Of a DNA stretch of 64,000 bases, positions 9,289 through 19,747 are shown one piece after another. Positions within the stretch are counted from its first letter, which is position 1, and the number at the start of each line of letters is the position of its first letter. The notes below the pieces were generated by a model that had not been told where the DNA came from, did no database searches, and saw nothing but the letters and a program-made list of their open reading frames with translations. Source of the stretch: Stentor coeruleus (taxonomy: Eukaryota > Ciliophora > Heterotrichea > Heterotrichida > Stentoridae); the NCBI GenBank assembly GCA_001970955.1, contig MPUH01000089.1, positions 49,330-113,329 on the forward strand, in the 5' to 3' direction. The position numbers and the translations under genes are program-made.

Positions 9289-11511
9289 TCATGTATTTTT
9301 TCTTGTCATAACTTTCACCAGAAAATCTTCTTTAGATTTTATTAATGTTACTTGAGTATATTGTTTGTTTTTTGATATTTCATCCCAGCGATTTAAATTT
9401 TCTTTGATCTGTTCTACACAATTCCTTTGTATTGCTTCAACTTTCAAATAATTACTAAAAACTTCATAAAGAGGTAAGCAAACATTTTTTAGAAATCCAT
9501 TTTGACTTTTAGGAATATCAGTTGTTTCTCTATCACAATACATTGATACAGGCATTTCGTTAGATTTTTCTAAGTCTCCTTGATGGAAAAACTCTTCACA
9601 TACTAAATAAGTCCATCTTTCATGCAGTTGAAAAGTCTTCGCTGAATGTCCCAGATCCGCACATTTAAGCCCAATCCCCAATACAAAACCTCTATCATCA
9701 ATATTGTCTATATTAAGATCATTGATACTAACAGCCCTAGCTCTAAACTTCCCTAAAATTTCAAAATGCCGAGACATATCAGTCTGTAAAATCATATCAA
9801 TAATTAACTTTCTCATTAATTTCCACAATTCATCCCCAATATTAGAAAGCATATTACACTCAGGTTCACTAAGTAAAGTATAAAGCATTGAACAATGCAT
9901 ATTTTCTAAAACACTATTATCATTATATCGCATAGCAAGAGTGTGTTTTGAGGCAATTAAATATCTATTAGTAAGACCCGGGTGGCCTACATCATGTGAG
10001 AGTGCTGCAAGTAAACATGCTATACTTTCATGAGGTGTTATAACTTTTTCAATATCTGAGCTAGTAATAAAATAATACAAGCTATTAAAAACATCAGCTG
10101 CATGAATAGCGTTATGATATGGATTATTCTGATAATTCTATGTAATTCTTACAATTTCAATATTTTCAAATAGCCTATATGCAACATCTTGACTTGTTGA
10201 TAATAAATCACTTAAGCACCATTTATGGAATAAATGCTTTCCTATTAATGATATGCTTCGGCCAAGTTTTTGTTGTAAGTCTAAAGTATCGAAATTCCAA
10301 TCCTTTCCAAGAGTTTCTAATAGACCAACATTTTCAGATAGCATTGCAGCACTTAGACTAAAATGAGATCTTCGTTCCATAAAATCTCTAAGTGTCCCAT
10401 GGCGTTCTTTGCTACGTTCACTTATAGGTTTTTTAACATTGAGGAAATTTTGGCTTATAAACTCTTTATCCTCAATATCCATATTTGAATTATCAGCAAA
10501 TCTTACTGTTTCAGACCTTCCGTATTTACCTAAATATTTTTTGATCTCTCTTAGCATTTGTATTGATAGTTTCATTCTAGATTTTATATCATTATATATG
10601 ATAACTTTTCTTACATTTTCTACTTCTTTAATAACCTTTTCACATTTATCAACAATTAACTCAGTATTACTCACAACTTCTAATACACTTCCTTGATCCC
10701 CTTCTTCAATTAACTGCCCTTTAAGTTCCTCATTATAAAACCTAAAAAACAATTGTAAAGATCTACTTGAAACTTTATGGCACTCAACAATCTGCAATAT
10801 CAACACAATAACACAAAGAAAATATTCACTAACAATTTCAATCTTAGTTGATTGAGAAAGTACCATATCCATAACAATCGCCAAAATAATATACCCAACA
10901 ATTGGAATCATCACATGTTTAAATGAATCAAATATCACAAGTCTATAAGAATAAACAAATCCTACAATCGCAACAGAAAAATGCATTCTACTCTCTAAAT
11001 CATCCTCCCCTAAAATCTTATTAATAATATTCTGACTTCCTATAATCAAATATAAACACCATAAACATCCTAAAACACATAAAAAATTCCTATTATTCAG
11101 TCTATAATGTATACTTTTTGATATCCCAATCAATATACCATATGCAAATATTAGAATTATAAAATTGCATATCACATGGAATAGAAAAATATTATAGCTC
11201 ATAAGTCTTTTAGAATAATAATATCCTGATGTACCAAGGATGATTATAGAAGTAAAAGTTAAGTAAAGGAAAAAGATAATAAGGTTATATGCAAACTCTT
11301 GAGATAAACCAAGTTTGTATGGTTCAAGATATAATGTTTGGAGGTATTTGTTGTTAATACGACGATCAGAAAAAGTCATGAGGTTTGGGTCGATTGGGAG
11401 CGTTTTAAATTCATTTGTTTCATGGTTTAGTAAAGAGTATTGAATTGAGTTACGGGCTTGGTTATGCATTGGAAGTTCTTTGATTTCTAGGTTTAATGAT
11501 GCTCTTGCCAT
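9289..11511 (-). CDS. Membrane-anchored 3',5'-cyclic nucleotide phosphodiesterase (class I HD)
   Basis: Hydrolyses cAMP and/or cGMP. Two exons: 10153-11511 (453 codons) and 9289-10137, joined over a 15-nt intron; 735 residues. The N-terminal third (about 65-245) holds several hydrophobic segments (for example LIIFFLYLTFTSIIILG and NIFLFHVICNFIILIFAYG), so a multi-pass membrane anchor. A helical linker follows, then the HD catalytic domain: YHNAIHAADV at about 460-469 (this appears only after splicing), LSHDVGHPG near 500 and LKCADLGHSAK near 615, giving the metal-binding His/Asp set of class I PDEs. A multi-pass PDE differs from most animal soluble PDEs but this architecture is common in ciliates. 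Substrate selectivity cannot be read from the sequence. Confidence 0.92.
10138..10152 (-). other. 15-nt intron in the phosphodiesterase gene
   Basis: On the minus strand GTAAGAATTACATAG, phase 0, with A at position 10. Read through, it gives a TAG stop. Removing it brings the PDE signature YHNAIHAADV into frame with the membrane-anchor exon. Confidence 0.95.
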
Positions 11512-12400
11512 ATAAATTATTCAAATAACTCATTTCGTAATATTTTAGAAGGTTTCTGAAAATGTTTTCAAATAATTTTATAGTATATTGAAGGGATTAG
11601 ATGAATAAAGGGTTATGATGAAGGCTTGGATATGAAAATAAATTTTTGTTTAGAGGATTTTTGTGGGTGTAAGGTAGGGATATGAGTTTTTATGTTTTTA
11701 GTAGAGAATGATTGGGTGTTGGATTTGAAAATTTTCAGGGTTAAATAAATAAATTCGCTTGTTTTTTTAGTTTTTAGGGTTTTAATTGAATTGGCGCTAA
11801 TTTCTTTTAAAGCTTTTAGTATATTAAGTTTATAGATATATGCTAATTTTGTTAGTAAGGTTTTGAGAATGGGAATTTTCGTGTTTTTCAAGAATTGTTT
11901 TTGATAAGACTTGACGAATGTGTTGATAATAGAAATTTGATATGATTTATGGGTATATTTAGGTTAAAATTTTTAGAATAGGTGATAATTGTTTATAAAC
12001 GAGAACTTGGTTAAATTAAAGAATTTTTACAAATGTATACTGAAATATTTTTAGTACAGGGATTATAGTTATCAAACCAGGTGTTAACCAAATGACTTTA
12101 GTTTATGTAATAAATAACACATCACAAAATATTATTAAAAACCTTAGCCTTAAATCAAAATAAAATTCCTTTTCTCTATTTACGCCCTGCTATTCTTATT
12201 TCTATATCTACAAACTTTAACAATAGAAAACAAAGTCAATAATTTCTAATAAAATCTTTAATATCCACTTCAAAACTAGCCTTAAAATCAAACTTATATC
12301 CTAAAATCACCTTCATATTATTCCAAACCAAATTATGCATATATAATTCCCCCTCCATAATATTTCCAAACCATCATTAAACTATTAGCCTAAAAACCCT
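11512..12400. other. Intergenic
   Basis: About 11520-11990 is G/T-rich on the plus strand (5' flank of the minus-strand phosphodiesterase). About 12090-12400 is C/A-rich (3' flank of the minus-strand gene to the right). A 92-codon Lys/Ser/Thr-rich frame at 11613-11891 has no recognisable feature and was not accepted. Confidence 0.5.
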
Positions 12401-13883
12401 TCATTCAACAAATCTCTTCAATTCCACCAAAATTTTCTTGATTTTCATTATATCCGTGTCAAGATTAGCCGATATTTCCCTATACAGCTCAGCAATTTGT
12501 TCCTTTAACTCTTTATTTCTAATAATTTCCGGCTTTAATTTCACCAGAAACTTAGAAAGAGTATAAAAACATACAACAAAATTAACAACTGGTCTCAATT
12601 TCACTATAATCCCTATAATTTTTTCACAGACTTTTTTACTTTCTTCAATCTCAATAAGAATTCCTAAGAAAAAATCTTTTTTTTCTTCAGTTGTAACTCT
12701 TTGCATAAGAACATAAACAATACTCAAGCGTTCTTTTACTGAAAATTTGTTATATAAAGTTTTTATAAGCCTTTTAGTACTTTTTACAGCATTTCCTGGG
12801 AAATCATAAATAGAGACAAGATATTCTTTAAGTAGAAAATAAGGTGAAAAAGCTGGGTAATATAGAGAAAATAGATAAGGATTGACTGGAGAATCGCAAT
12901 ATTCAAGGGAATGAGAGAAGATTTTGTTCCTTAAGTGCTCGTCTGGACAAAACAAGCAAGATGGAGCATATATCAAGAGTCTGTATTTACCTGATAATAC
13001 TAAAGGTAACGAGAGTTTGCTATCTTCAGCTATGCTTAAAGCTGCTAAATAAGGGAGGAGTTCATAGATTTTGCATTTGGTTTTAAAGAATATATGTAGA
13101 ATCTGTGAATAATCTCCAAAAAGCTCACCCATTGTCCTTGCTAAGTCTTCTTTATGGGCATTAAAAAGCCCTACTATATGATAAATTTCCATGAATTCTA
13201 TCATAAACTCAAAGGACTCAGCACAAGCACTAGCTCTGAGCATTTTTTTCTTCTCAACTAAAGCTGTGAATATTTCTGTTATGAGCTCTGAACCTAGTGC
13301 AGCGTGGTACTGATCAATATCTACCTTCATGAAATTAATATACTCCATCAGGTTGTGTATTACAGACTTAGCTTCGTTTTCTTCAAACATCCTCAGTAAA
13401 ATCGGAATATAAAATGTAATGACAGTCTTAAACCTATCTTTACAGTCACTACCTTGTAGGTTTCTAAACTTTTCCAAAGGATGTGAGGATTCTGTTGAGT
13501 TTAACAAAGACATTATATTTGAAAGTTCTCTTTGGAAATCAGTTGCCCTAGAATAAGTTGCCAATGTTATTGAAAGATGTGTAAGTGGCTTTGGGAACTT
13601 TGGAGCCATTAGGATTTGTAGTCGAATAGTTGGTTCAAGAAGATCAGGGGAAATTTCACTAAAGAGATAAGGATCGATTTCATGGAGCTGAGTGAGGGAA
13701 TCAATCGATTGGATTATGTCTTGAGAAATGCTATCACTAGATATAAGGGTATTTACTAAGTCTTGAAAAGAGTATACAAGATTGATTTTCCTGAACTCTG
13801 ACCTGTCTCCTTCCTTATATTTGGCAATTTCTTCTTTAAAAGTTTCTAATAATAATAAATATAAAACCCACTTCTAAAAGCAT
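12401..13883 (-). CDS. All-helical protein of uncertain family (possibly glomulin/ALF4-like)
   Basis: The ATG at 13607-13609 gives 402 residues, but the same frame stays open and protein-like for another ~80 codons upstream without an ATG. A start at 13881-13883 with a 22-nt GT-AG intron (13846-13867) would give about 486 residues; the intron length is unlike the others here, so the 5' end is uncertain. The protein is rich in amphipathic helices, like HEAT or ARM folds (VITFYIPILLRMFEENEAKS, LPYLAALSIAEDSKLSLPLV). The block SLPLVLSGKYRLLIYAPSC reminded me of glomulin/ALF4 proteins, which bind the RING of Rbx1 in cullin ligases; the nearby SKP1 gene would fit, but this is weak. It diverges from the TBC gene with only about 50 bp between possible starts. 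Confidence 0.55.
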
Positions 13884-13932
13884 ATGCAATTCTTTCTATA
13901 ACATGATTCCAAGATAAATTATATTAGCATAA

Positions 13933-14934
13933 ATGGAATACAAGCCACCAGCAAAAATTCGAAGAACGAGCTCTCTAGACACGAACACCCTGGTATTTGT
14001 AGATCAAGAGCTTTCATCTTATCATAGACCCCAATGCAAATGTACTAAAATCGGTAGATATTTAAAAAAAAACTGTAATACCGATTGCCGAAGTAAATTG
14101 CCACAATCATGCCCTTTAGCACACAAATGGTGTCACATGTCTAAACTTCCCCCAAACCGTAGCGAAATCTATCATCAGTTATCTTTAGTAAACATAGACT
14201 CAGAGAAATATCGTAAATACATTGAACAAATCGAAATTGATTTAACTCGTACTTTCCCAGATATTGAGTATTTTACAACAGGTCAAGGTGTTGATTCAAT
14301 GCGTCGAGTTCTTAAAGCTTTTGTCAAATATCATTATCAACTTGGTTATGTTCAAGGAATGAATTATATTGTATGTGCCTTGCTTTGGCATGCTTGTGAA
14401 GTTGATGCATTTTGGCTTCTTGTTGTTATTATGGATGAATATAAACTAAGAGAAAATTACCTTTTTCGCTTCCCAGGTCTAACAAAACACTGTGAATTAA
14501 CTGAACTTTTATTATCTTTATATATGCCAAAGCTCTACTCACATTTTTCCAATCATTGTATCATGGTGCAAATGTTCGCAACGGACTGGTACTTGACAAT
14601 TTTTACAAGTTTAGTCCCAATAGAGTCATCATCATGGGTTTTCAATAGCTTTTTTAAAGATGGGTGGATTTTTATATACAAATTCCTCATGACCATAATG
14701 GAACGCCTTGAAGACCAACTTCTTAAGAAAAATGACCGTATTGATATGCTTAGTTTGATTAAACCAATAGAACTTGTCAACAACGACAGTAAGAAATTTT
14801 TAGTTTCTCTGCAAAAACGTCGAGAAACCTTAACTTGGGAAAAGCTCATTGAGTCTTCAAATAAAAAAACTATAGATAAAAGGCATATAGAAAACTTTCT
14901 CCAAAACTACCAAATGGAAATTTTTGTTGAGTAG
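13933..14934 (+). CDS. TBC-domain Rab GTPase-activating protein
   Basis: Stimulates GTP hydrolysis by Rab GTPases in membrane traffic. 333 residues. The first ~85 are Cys/His-containing (CKCTKIGRYLKKNCNTDC) and could bind metal, which is not typical of TBC proteins. The TBC domain then starts at about 95. Both catalytic fingers are present: the arginine finger in IEIDLTRTFP (Arg106) and the glutamine finger in GYVQGMNY (Gln141). ATDWYLTIFTSLVP is a further conserved TBC block. With both fingers intact the protein is expected to be active. The C-terminus is a short charged helix. The target Rab is unknown. No intron is needed. Confidence 0.92.
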   Translation: MEYKPPAKIRRTSSLDTNTLVFVDQELSSYHRPQCKCTKIGRYLKKNCNTDCRSKLPQSCPLAHKWCHMSKLPPNRSEIYHQLSLVNIDSEKYRKYIEQIEIDLTRTFPDIEYFTTGQGVDSMRRVLKAFVKYHYQLGYVQGMNYIVCALLWHACEVDAFWLLVVIMDEYKLRENYLFRFPGLTKHCELTELLLSLYMPKLYSHFSNHCIMVQMFATDWYLTIFTSLVPIESSSWVFNSFFKDGWIFIYKFLMTIMERLEDQLLKKNDRIDMLSLIKPIELVNNDSKKFLVSLQKRRETLTWEKLIESSNKKTIDKRHIENFLQNYQMEIFVE

Positions 14935-15022
14935 TATGTTTTAAAGTATAAAATAATAGGATTGTTATAATTGTTAAAGATTATGATGATATTTTTTTGA
15001 GTTATAAGCTAATTTTAGTTTT

Positions 15023-15586
15023 TCAAGATGATTCAAGGAGTTTTTGGATTTTTTCTAAGTCTTCTTTACACTCATGACATGTGCGTTTTTTTTCTGTATA
15101 TCCAAGGGTTTTTAAAATAAGTCTATTGTTGCAGCATTCATCACAGAGTATTCTTCCACAAACCCTACAATGATGCCTTCGTTTAAAAGAATTAAATAAT
15201 GCTTTACATCTTTGGCAATGGGAGTCATGAAGAAACATTGGCCGCTTTGAGATTATTAGAGCCTGTTCAAGTTCTTGCAGAGTATTGGATTCTGAGGATC
15301 GAAGTTTCCATACAATAGGTCGTTTATCTAGAGAAAAAGCTATGACAAGCTCGGATGATGTGATTAGTTTTATATAAATATCTTTGTTGATTTCAAATGA
15401 ATACTCTAATGAATCTTCAATTGTGGTTGAGAGGACACTGTCATGTAAAATCAAATTAATGGTTTCTGAAGACTTATCTTCTCCTTGTTTATATTCATGC
15501 AAAGTTAAAATCGTCCTCTCTAAGCTTTTTCTAAATGTTTTTGCTTTAATCTTTTCTATCCTCCCAAATGACTCTTGATTTCCCAT
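15023..15586 (-). CDS. FYVE zinc-finger protein with N-myristoylation-type start
   Basis: 187 residues from the ATG at 15584-15586. An upstream in-frame ATG at 15635-15637 overlaps the stop of the next gene; I prefer the internal ATG because it gives MGNQES, a good N-myristoylation site (Gly2, Ser6). Residues about 1-110 have a mixed strand/helix pattern that could be a PH-like fold, though this is not established. The C-terminal FYVE finger (about 115-177) has SHCQRCKALF, the basic RRHHCRVCG box (136-144), CDECC and TCHEC, giving eight Cys/His ligands. The usual WxxD before the finger is replaced by FLHDSHC. FYVE domains bind phosphatidylinositol 3-phosphate on endosomes, so an endosomal role is likely. 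The USP-like gene lies just upstream on the same strand. Confidence 0.82.
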   Translation of the reverse strand: MGNQESFGRIEKIKAKTFRKSLERTILTLHEYKQGEDKSSETINLILHDSVLSTTIEDSLEYSFEINKDIYIKLITSSELVIAFSLDKRPIVWKLRSSESNTLQELEQALIISKRPMFLHDSHCQRCKALFNSFKRRHHCRVCGRILCDECCNNRLILKTLGYTEKKRTCHECKEDLEKIQKLLESS

Positions 15587-15636
15587 TGGAATTATAAATC
15601 TTATTTCTAAAACTAATAAATTATGTATCATAAACA

Positions 15637-16707
15637 TTATCTTTTTGTGCTATACACAATCAAACATGGTTTTAATCTGTTAACATTGAAAAACAAGTTT
15701 AATTCACTAGCTGAGTTTAGAACTAAGTTTTTTTCTTTATATTCCCATCCTAAATGGCATCGAAAAAGCATACAATATTTTAAATTATCTTTGAATACAA
15801 GGGATGTTAAATAATAGTGAGCATGTAGATTGTCTATGAAAAAATCTTCAAAACCACATAAATCAACATGAGAGTTAGGGTTTTCATATTTTAATTCAAA
15901 TAAAATCCACCCACTTGCATTTAAAATTTGTGTTGTAATACAAGAATTATTTTTAACGCAAAAATGATGTGAAGGACATAAAGGGATTCTAACTTTACTA
16001 TTTTCAAATAAAATTTCTCTTATTGATGCTGTTGCTGAATTGAAAATGTTTATTGGAATTGTGAATGTATTAAGTGATAAGTAATTATTTCTAGTTTGAT
16101 TACATTCACAAACTACTTGTTGGTGCACATCTAAAAAAAAGTTTTTATGAGATATGCATTCATAATTGCATTTTTTATCTGAAAACTCCCTGATACGTAT
16201 ATGATGTAAGCAGTTCAAAAAAATATTCAAACAATTAACAAAATCAATCAAAGCTATGTTTTTCCCATATATATTGCAAATCTCATCATAAATTCTTTGA
16301 GCTTTTTTAAAACTTTTCCCTTCAATTTGACTATTAATAGTGCATTGTATGCATCCTTTTTCACAAGCGTGTGAAAATATTCCATCACAAAACTCTTGAT
16401 TTTTACTTAATAGTTCCATAGCATCATACAATAAATAAGCATTTTCATCAGTTTTGATATCTTCATCATCTTTACTTTCTAATATGAATCCTTTATATTC
16501 ATTATGAGCTTTTGGTGTAGGTACTTTATAAGTAAAATTTTGAATATTAGGTTTTTCTAAGTTTTGACTGATTTTAATAAAAGGATTTTGGTTTGTATTC
16601 TCAGGTTTCCCAACACTTTTTAATGAATTGTTAACGATATTATTTTTTACTGGGCATTTATGATTACCTGATTGTTTAATAGCTTTACATAAAACACACG
16701 GCTTCAT
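15637..16707 (-). CDS. USP-like (peptidase C19 fold) protein, probably catalytically dead
   Basis: 356 residues, Cys/His-rich. It opens with MKPCVLCKAIKQSGNHKC, a small possible zinc site. The rest resembles the inactive ubiquitin-hydrolase group (USP53/54 and the plant DUF627/629-related proteins): an entry block QEFCDGIFSHACEKGCIQC, a helical FVNCLNIFLNCLHHIR, a C-x-C zinc hook (VVCECNQT), ILNASGWILFELKYE, and a final block HAHYYLTSLVFKDNLKYCML where active USPs have the catalytic-His strand. No convincing catalytic Cys box (GNxCWxN type) is seen. The call rests on the order and spacing of weak blocks from memory, so the family is moderate and inactivity is inference. It lies 50 bp upstream of the FYVE gene, same strand. 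Confidence 0.45.
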   Translation of the reverse strand: MKPCVLCKAIKQSGNHKCPVKNNIVNNSLKSVGKPENTNQNPFIKISQNLEKPNIQNFTYKVPTPKAHNEYKGFILESKDDEDIKTDENAYLLYDAMELLSKNQEFCDGIFSHACEKGCIQCTINSQIEGKSFKKAQRIYDEICNIYGKNIALIDFVNCLNIFLNCLHHIRIREFSDKKCNYECISHKNFFLDVHQQVVCECNQTRNNYLSLNTFTIPINIFNSATASIREILFENSKVRIPLCPSHHFCVKNNSCITTQILNASGWILFELKYENPNSHVDLCGFEDFFIDNLHAHYYLTSLVFKDNLKYCMLFRCHLGWEYKEKNLVLNSASELNLFFNVNRLKPCLIVYSTKR

Positions 16708-17088
16708 ATTTTATTATAGGAATGTATAAAGGAACTTATAGATTATTTTGTATTACTAGTTCAAAAATATGATAATATGAATATAAACAGAATGAGGGGT
16801 TTTTAATAAAGATACATACTTTTTACCAATATCCTCATTCCATCCCTAATCACCAAAATTTCAAAGCCCATAAATACAAAAAATCATTCCCAAAACCCAA
16901 AGGCCCTTTCTAATCCTTTTCCTTTAAAATCTACATCAACCCTAACACCCTCCTCTTCAAAAATTCAAAACTTCCTCATCTATCCAAAAAAATCAAAAAA
17001 AAAATTTTCCCATATTTAACAAAAAAACACATACAAAAACCTTATACAAATTCTGATTTAATATGCATAAAGCCTATATAAAAATTTA
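16708..17088. other. Intergenic, C/A-rich 5' flank of SKP1
   Basis: Strikingly poor in G on the plus strand from about 16810 to 17040, with long A and C runs, ending in a TATATAAAAA leader directly before the SKP1 ATG. No gene or structured RNA seen. Confidence 0.6.
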
Positions 17089-17574
17089 ATGGCTGAAGTG
17101 AAACTTAAACTCGTATCATCTGAAGGGACAACCTACGAAGTTGAAGAAACTGTTGCATGTAAGTCTCAGTTAATCAAGAATATGGTTGAAGATGCAGGAA
17201 CAGCTGAAGAAATCCCACTTCCAAATGTCAAGTCAGAAATCCTTGAAAAGGTTATAGAATATTGTAGACATTATAGAGATAGTTCTCCTCAAGAGATAGA
17301 AAAGCCTTTAAAATCAGCTATGCTTAGTGAAGTTGTACCAGCTTGGGATGCTAATTTTGTTGAACTTGAACAAGAAGCTTTATTTGAACTTATTCTCGCT
17401 GCTAATTATTTGGATATTAAGTCTTTACTTGATCTTACATGTGCCAAAGTAGCTTCAATGCTTAAAGGAAAAACCGCGGAAGAGATTAGAAGACAATTCA
17501 ATATTGAAAATGATTTCACACCTGAAGAAGAGGCTCAAGTAAGAGAAGAAAATAAATGGGCTGAACTTGAGTAG
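17089..17574 (+). CDS. SKP1: SKP1, core subunit of SCF ubiquitin ligases
   Basis: Adaptor joining cullin-1 to F-box proteins. 161 residues, the normal length (human 163). It begins with the BTB/POZ strand VKLKLVSSEGTTYEVEE. Further family blocks are PLPNVKSEILEKVIEYCRHY, the inserted loop, WDANFVELEQEALFELILAA and NYLDIKSLLDLTC. The C-terminal F-box-binding helices carry GKTAEEIRRQFNIENDFTPE and end in EENKWAELE, as in animal SKP1. No intron is needed. The start follows a TATATAAAAATTTA leader. Nothing is missing, so it should be functional. Confidence 0.97.
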   Translation: MAEVKLKLVSSEGTTYEVEETVACKSQLIKNMVEDAGTAEEIPLPNVKSEILEKVIEYCRHYRDSSPQEIEKPLKSAMLSEVVPAWDANFVELEQEALFELILAANYLDIKSLLDLTCAKVASMLKGKTAEEIRRQFNIENDFTPEEEAQVREENKWAELE

Positions 17575-17728
17575 AATCTGATAGGAAATAGAATAATGAA
17601 CTTTTTTATAGAAATAAGTAGGATTTATGGAAATATTTAAAATTGGTATTTGAGATGATAAGATAAACTTTCACTTAAAAACCATCATAAAATTTCTAAA
17701 CTTATTAAACCAAATAGCAAATCTAAAC

Positions 17729-19747
17729 CTAGCAATTTTCTTCATCATCAGCCCTAGCCCTATTAGCCATATCATCAAGTACCTCTTTGTATATAAGTAT
17801 CGAGCACATCTCTTTAACAAATTCTTGAAATACAACAATAGCTTCAATATATCTTTTATCTTCAACCTGAAGACTTTTCGATTTTTTATTCTTACTCCTT
17901 CCAGCAAACATCATTTCATAAAATGTATCGCTTGCTGAGACTTTAATTGGAACACCCATTTCTTGTATAGTATTCATAAGTTTTTCATTGAAATTATCAT
18001 CTTTAATAGCTAAAGAATCAATTTCTATAGCCAATTGCTTAAGATATGTCAAAAAATTATCTTTTGATGACGTTTGTGGTTCAAGTAAAAAATTGTGCAA
18101 AACTGAAAACGAGCCTTTTTCTTTAGGAAATGTTGATAATGTTGATATAATCCCAGTGATATACAAGTTTTCATCTATAGAATTTTGTAAGAAATTTTTG
18201 AATTTCATTAAAACGACATGGAGGATTTCTCCTTCAAAGAATTTTTCTTTAGAGTTTATGAAAGGGTTTTGTAAAAGGTCTGTTCCACCTGTTTCTCCAA
18301 GTTGATATTTATAAGATGATGATCCTGTGTATTCTGAGAATTCTTCTAATTGGATTGTTGAAGATTTTACAGCTGATGAACAACGGAGATATGCTGATTG
18401 AAGATATTCATTAAGGTTACGGTTTAGGTCTTTTGGGAGGATTTTAGGAGGGATTAAAGATATGAAAATATCAGCAGTCATACATACATCGCCTGTTGGT
18501 GGACAGCCTGAGAAGTAGTCTGTTATAAGCAACTTCACGATCTTTTTCCCACCTTGATTTAATAGATAATACAATATTCTCAAAGTGTATATTGATAACT
18601 GTTCAAATTTGCTATTTAAATTATCAATAAGAGTATCCCACATTTTTGATATATCTGAAATCGGCTTACATCCTTTATTAGGGTCGATATTGAATTCAAA
18701 TGTTTTCTTTTGTGAGCTTGTTGGAGTGTTTACAAGTGGCTTTAATCTTTTACTTCCATCTTTAGCTTTACCTTGGAAAAAATATACAATTGGTATAAGA
18801 ACATCGACTGAGGTTATTTCTTGTACTACTATTGTTAAAAGGATACTTGCGTTTATTCTTGTACTGTAATCATTACTTTGTAGTCTTGGGGTTAGGATTG
18901 GGGCACAAAATGTTTCATAAAAAGCGTCAACGATTTCTTCTTTAAAAGTTTTTGATATACAATTGCTGTAAAACTCTTCCAAAAACGCGGCATATATTTT
19001 AATAGCATTGACTTCTCTAATTTGAAAATAAAATGAGAGTTTTGTCACAAGGTTTAACGTGAACTCATGGTCTTTAATAATAATCCTCAGTAAGCTTTCA
19101 TCAGTAATTTTCCCCATCATAATAAAAGGAGTTTTGTCGTACTTATAAAAATTCTGATCATTAAAATAAAGCATTAAAATCGATAAAGGTAAAAACTCTG
19201 CCCTTTTCTCATAATTTGATATAAAAAGATCCATATGGGCACTACTATCCTTAATTCTTTCAAGCAGTCTTTTAATCATTTTGATTACTGCAATTTTCAT
19301 CTCATCCGTACTTGAAGACACAATCGAGAATAAAATATGTAAAAGTGAGCTTAAAGAGCTATGAAAACTCATTTGCGAAACAAGGTCTTGATTTTTGATT
19401 TTCTTCAGTATTTTAGTAAACATTTTGATGACAATAAGAAATAACCCTCCAGGCATATCTATCTGTGCAGCTGCTGTAAGTATTTCAAATACTCTTGATG
19501 TTATAAGAAATTCTAAACAAGGTCGTAAAGTTCTAATCTGTGCATCAAGGGAATCTTCTTCAATTAAAATATCAGCAATCTGACTAAGAGCTTTGATTTC
19601 TGAATATGCTGTAGCGGGTTTCATAGAATCATTTCTTTCAAACTCGCATAGACTTGAATGGAAGTTTATAAAATTGTTCCAAATTTGGTTGATTTTCTGC
19701 AAAGGGCTCATTGTTGTTGATCTGTGAAAATACCTTTTAAGGCTCAT
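17729..19747 (-). CDS. FHIP family (FTS-Hook-FHIP complex subunit, FAM160-like)
   Basis: 672 residues from ATG 19745-19747 (MSLKRYFHRS); an ATG 17 codons upstream adds a hydrophobic stretch that looks like leader read-through. FHIP proteins link Hook adaptors, and so dynein-dynactin, to early endosomes. Matching features: the N-terminal block SQIADILIEEDSLDAQIRTL, then RPCLEFLITSRVFEILTAAA and FTKILKKIKNQDLVSQMSFH, which correspond to the conserved RAI16-like domain (diGPCLEYLL in animals, from memory). The remainder is an alpha-solenoid, with a Gly/Thr-rich loop near 480 and a Lys-rich tail. It sits beside ARP1, a dynactin subunit, although 1.9 kb of DNA separates the two starts. Assignment is by motif recall. 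Confidence 0.75.
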   Translation of the reverse strand: MSLKRYFHRSTTMSPLQKINQIWNNFINFHSSLCEFERNDSMKPATAYSEIKALSQIADILIEEDSLDAQIRTLRPCLEFLITSRVFEILTAAAQIDMPGGLFLIVIKMFTKILKKIKNQDLVSQMSFHSSLSSLLHILFSIVSSSTDEMKIAVIKMIKRLLERIKDSSAHMDLFISNYEKRAEFLPLSILMLYFNDQNFYKYDKTPFIMMGKITDESLLRIIIKDHEFTLNLVTKLSFYFQIREVNAIKIYAAFLEEFYSNCISKTFKEEIVDAFYETFCAPILTPRLQSNDYSTRINASILLTIVVQEITSVDVLIPIVYFFQGKAKDGSKRLKPLVNTPTSSQKKTFEFNIDPNKGCKPISDISKMWDTLIDNLNSKFEQLSIYTLRILYYLLNQGGKKIVKLLITDYFSGCPPTGDVCMTADIFISLIPPKILPKDLNRNLNEYLQSAYLRCSSAVKSSTIQLEEFSEYTGSSSYKYQLGETGGTDLLQNPFINSKEKFFEGEILHVVLMKFKNFLQNSIDENLYITGIISTLSTFPKEKGSFSVLHNFLLEPQTSSKDNFLTYLKQLAIEIDSLAIKDDNFNEKLMNTIQEMGVPIKVSASDTFYEMMFAGRSKNKKSKSLQVEDKRYIEAIVVFQEFVKEMCSILIYKEVLDDMANRARADDEENC

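Noticed and set aside
11613-11891. 92-codon minus-strand open frame
   Set aside because: Lys/Ser/Thr/Ile-rich product of strand-biased composition in the 5' flank of the phosphodiesterase; no fold or family signal.
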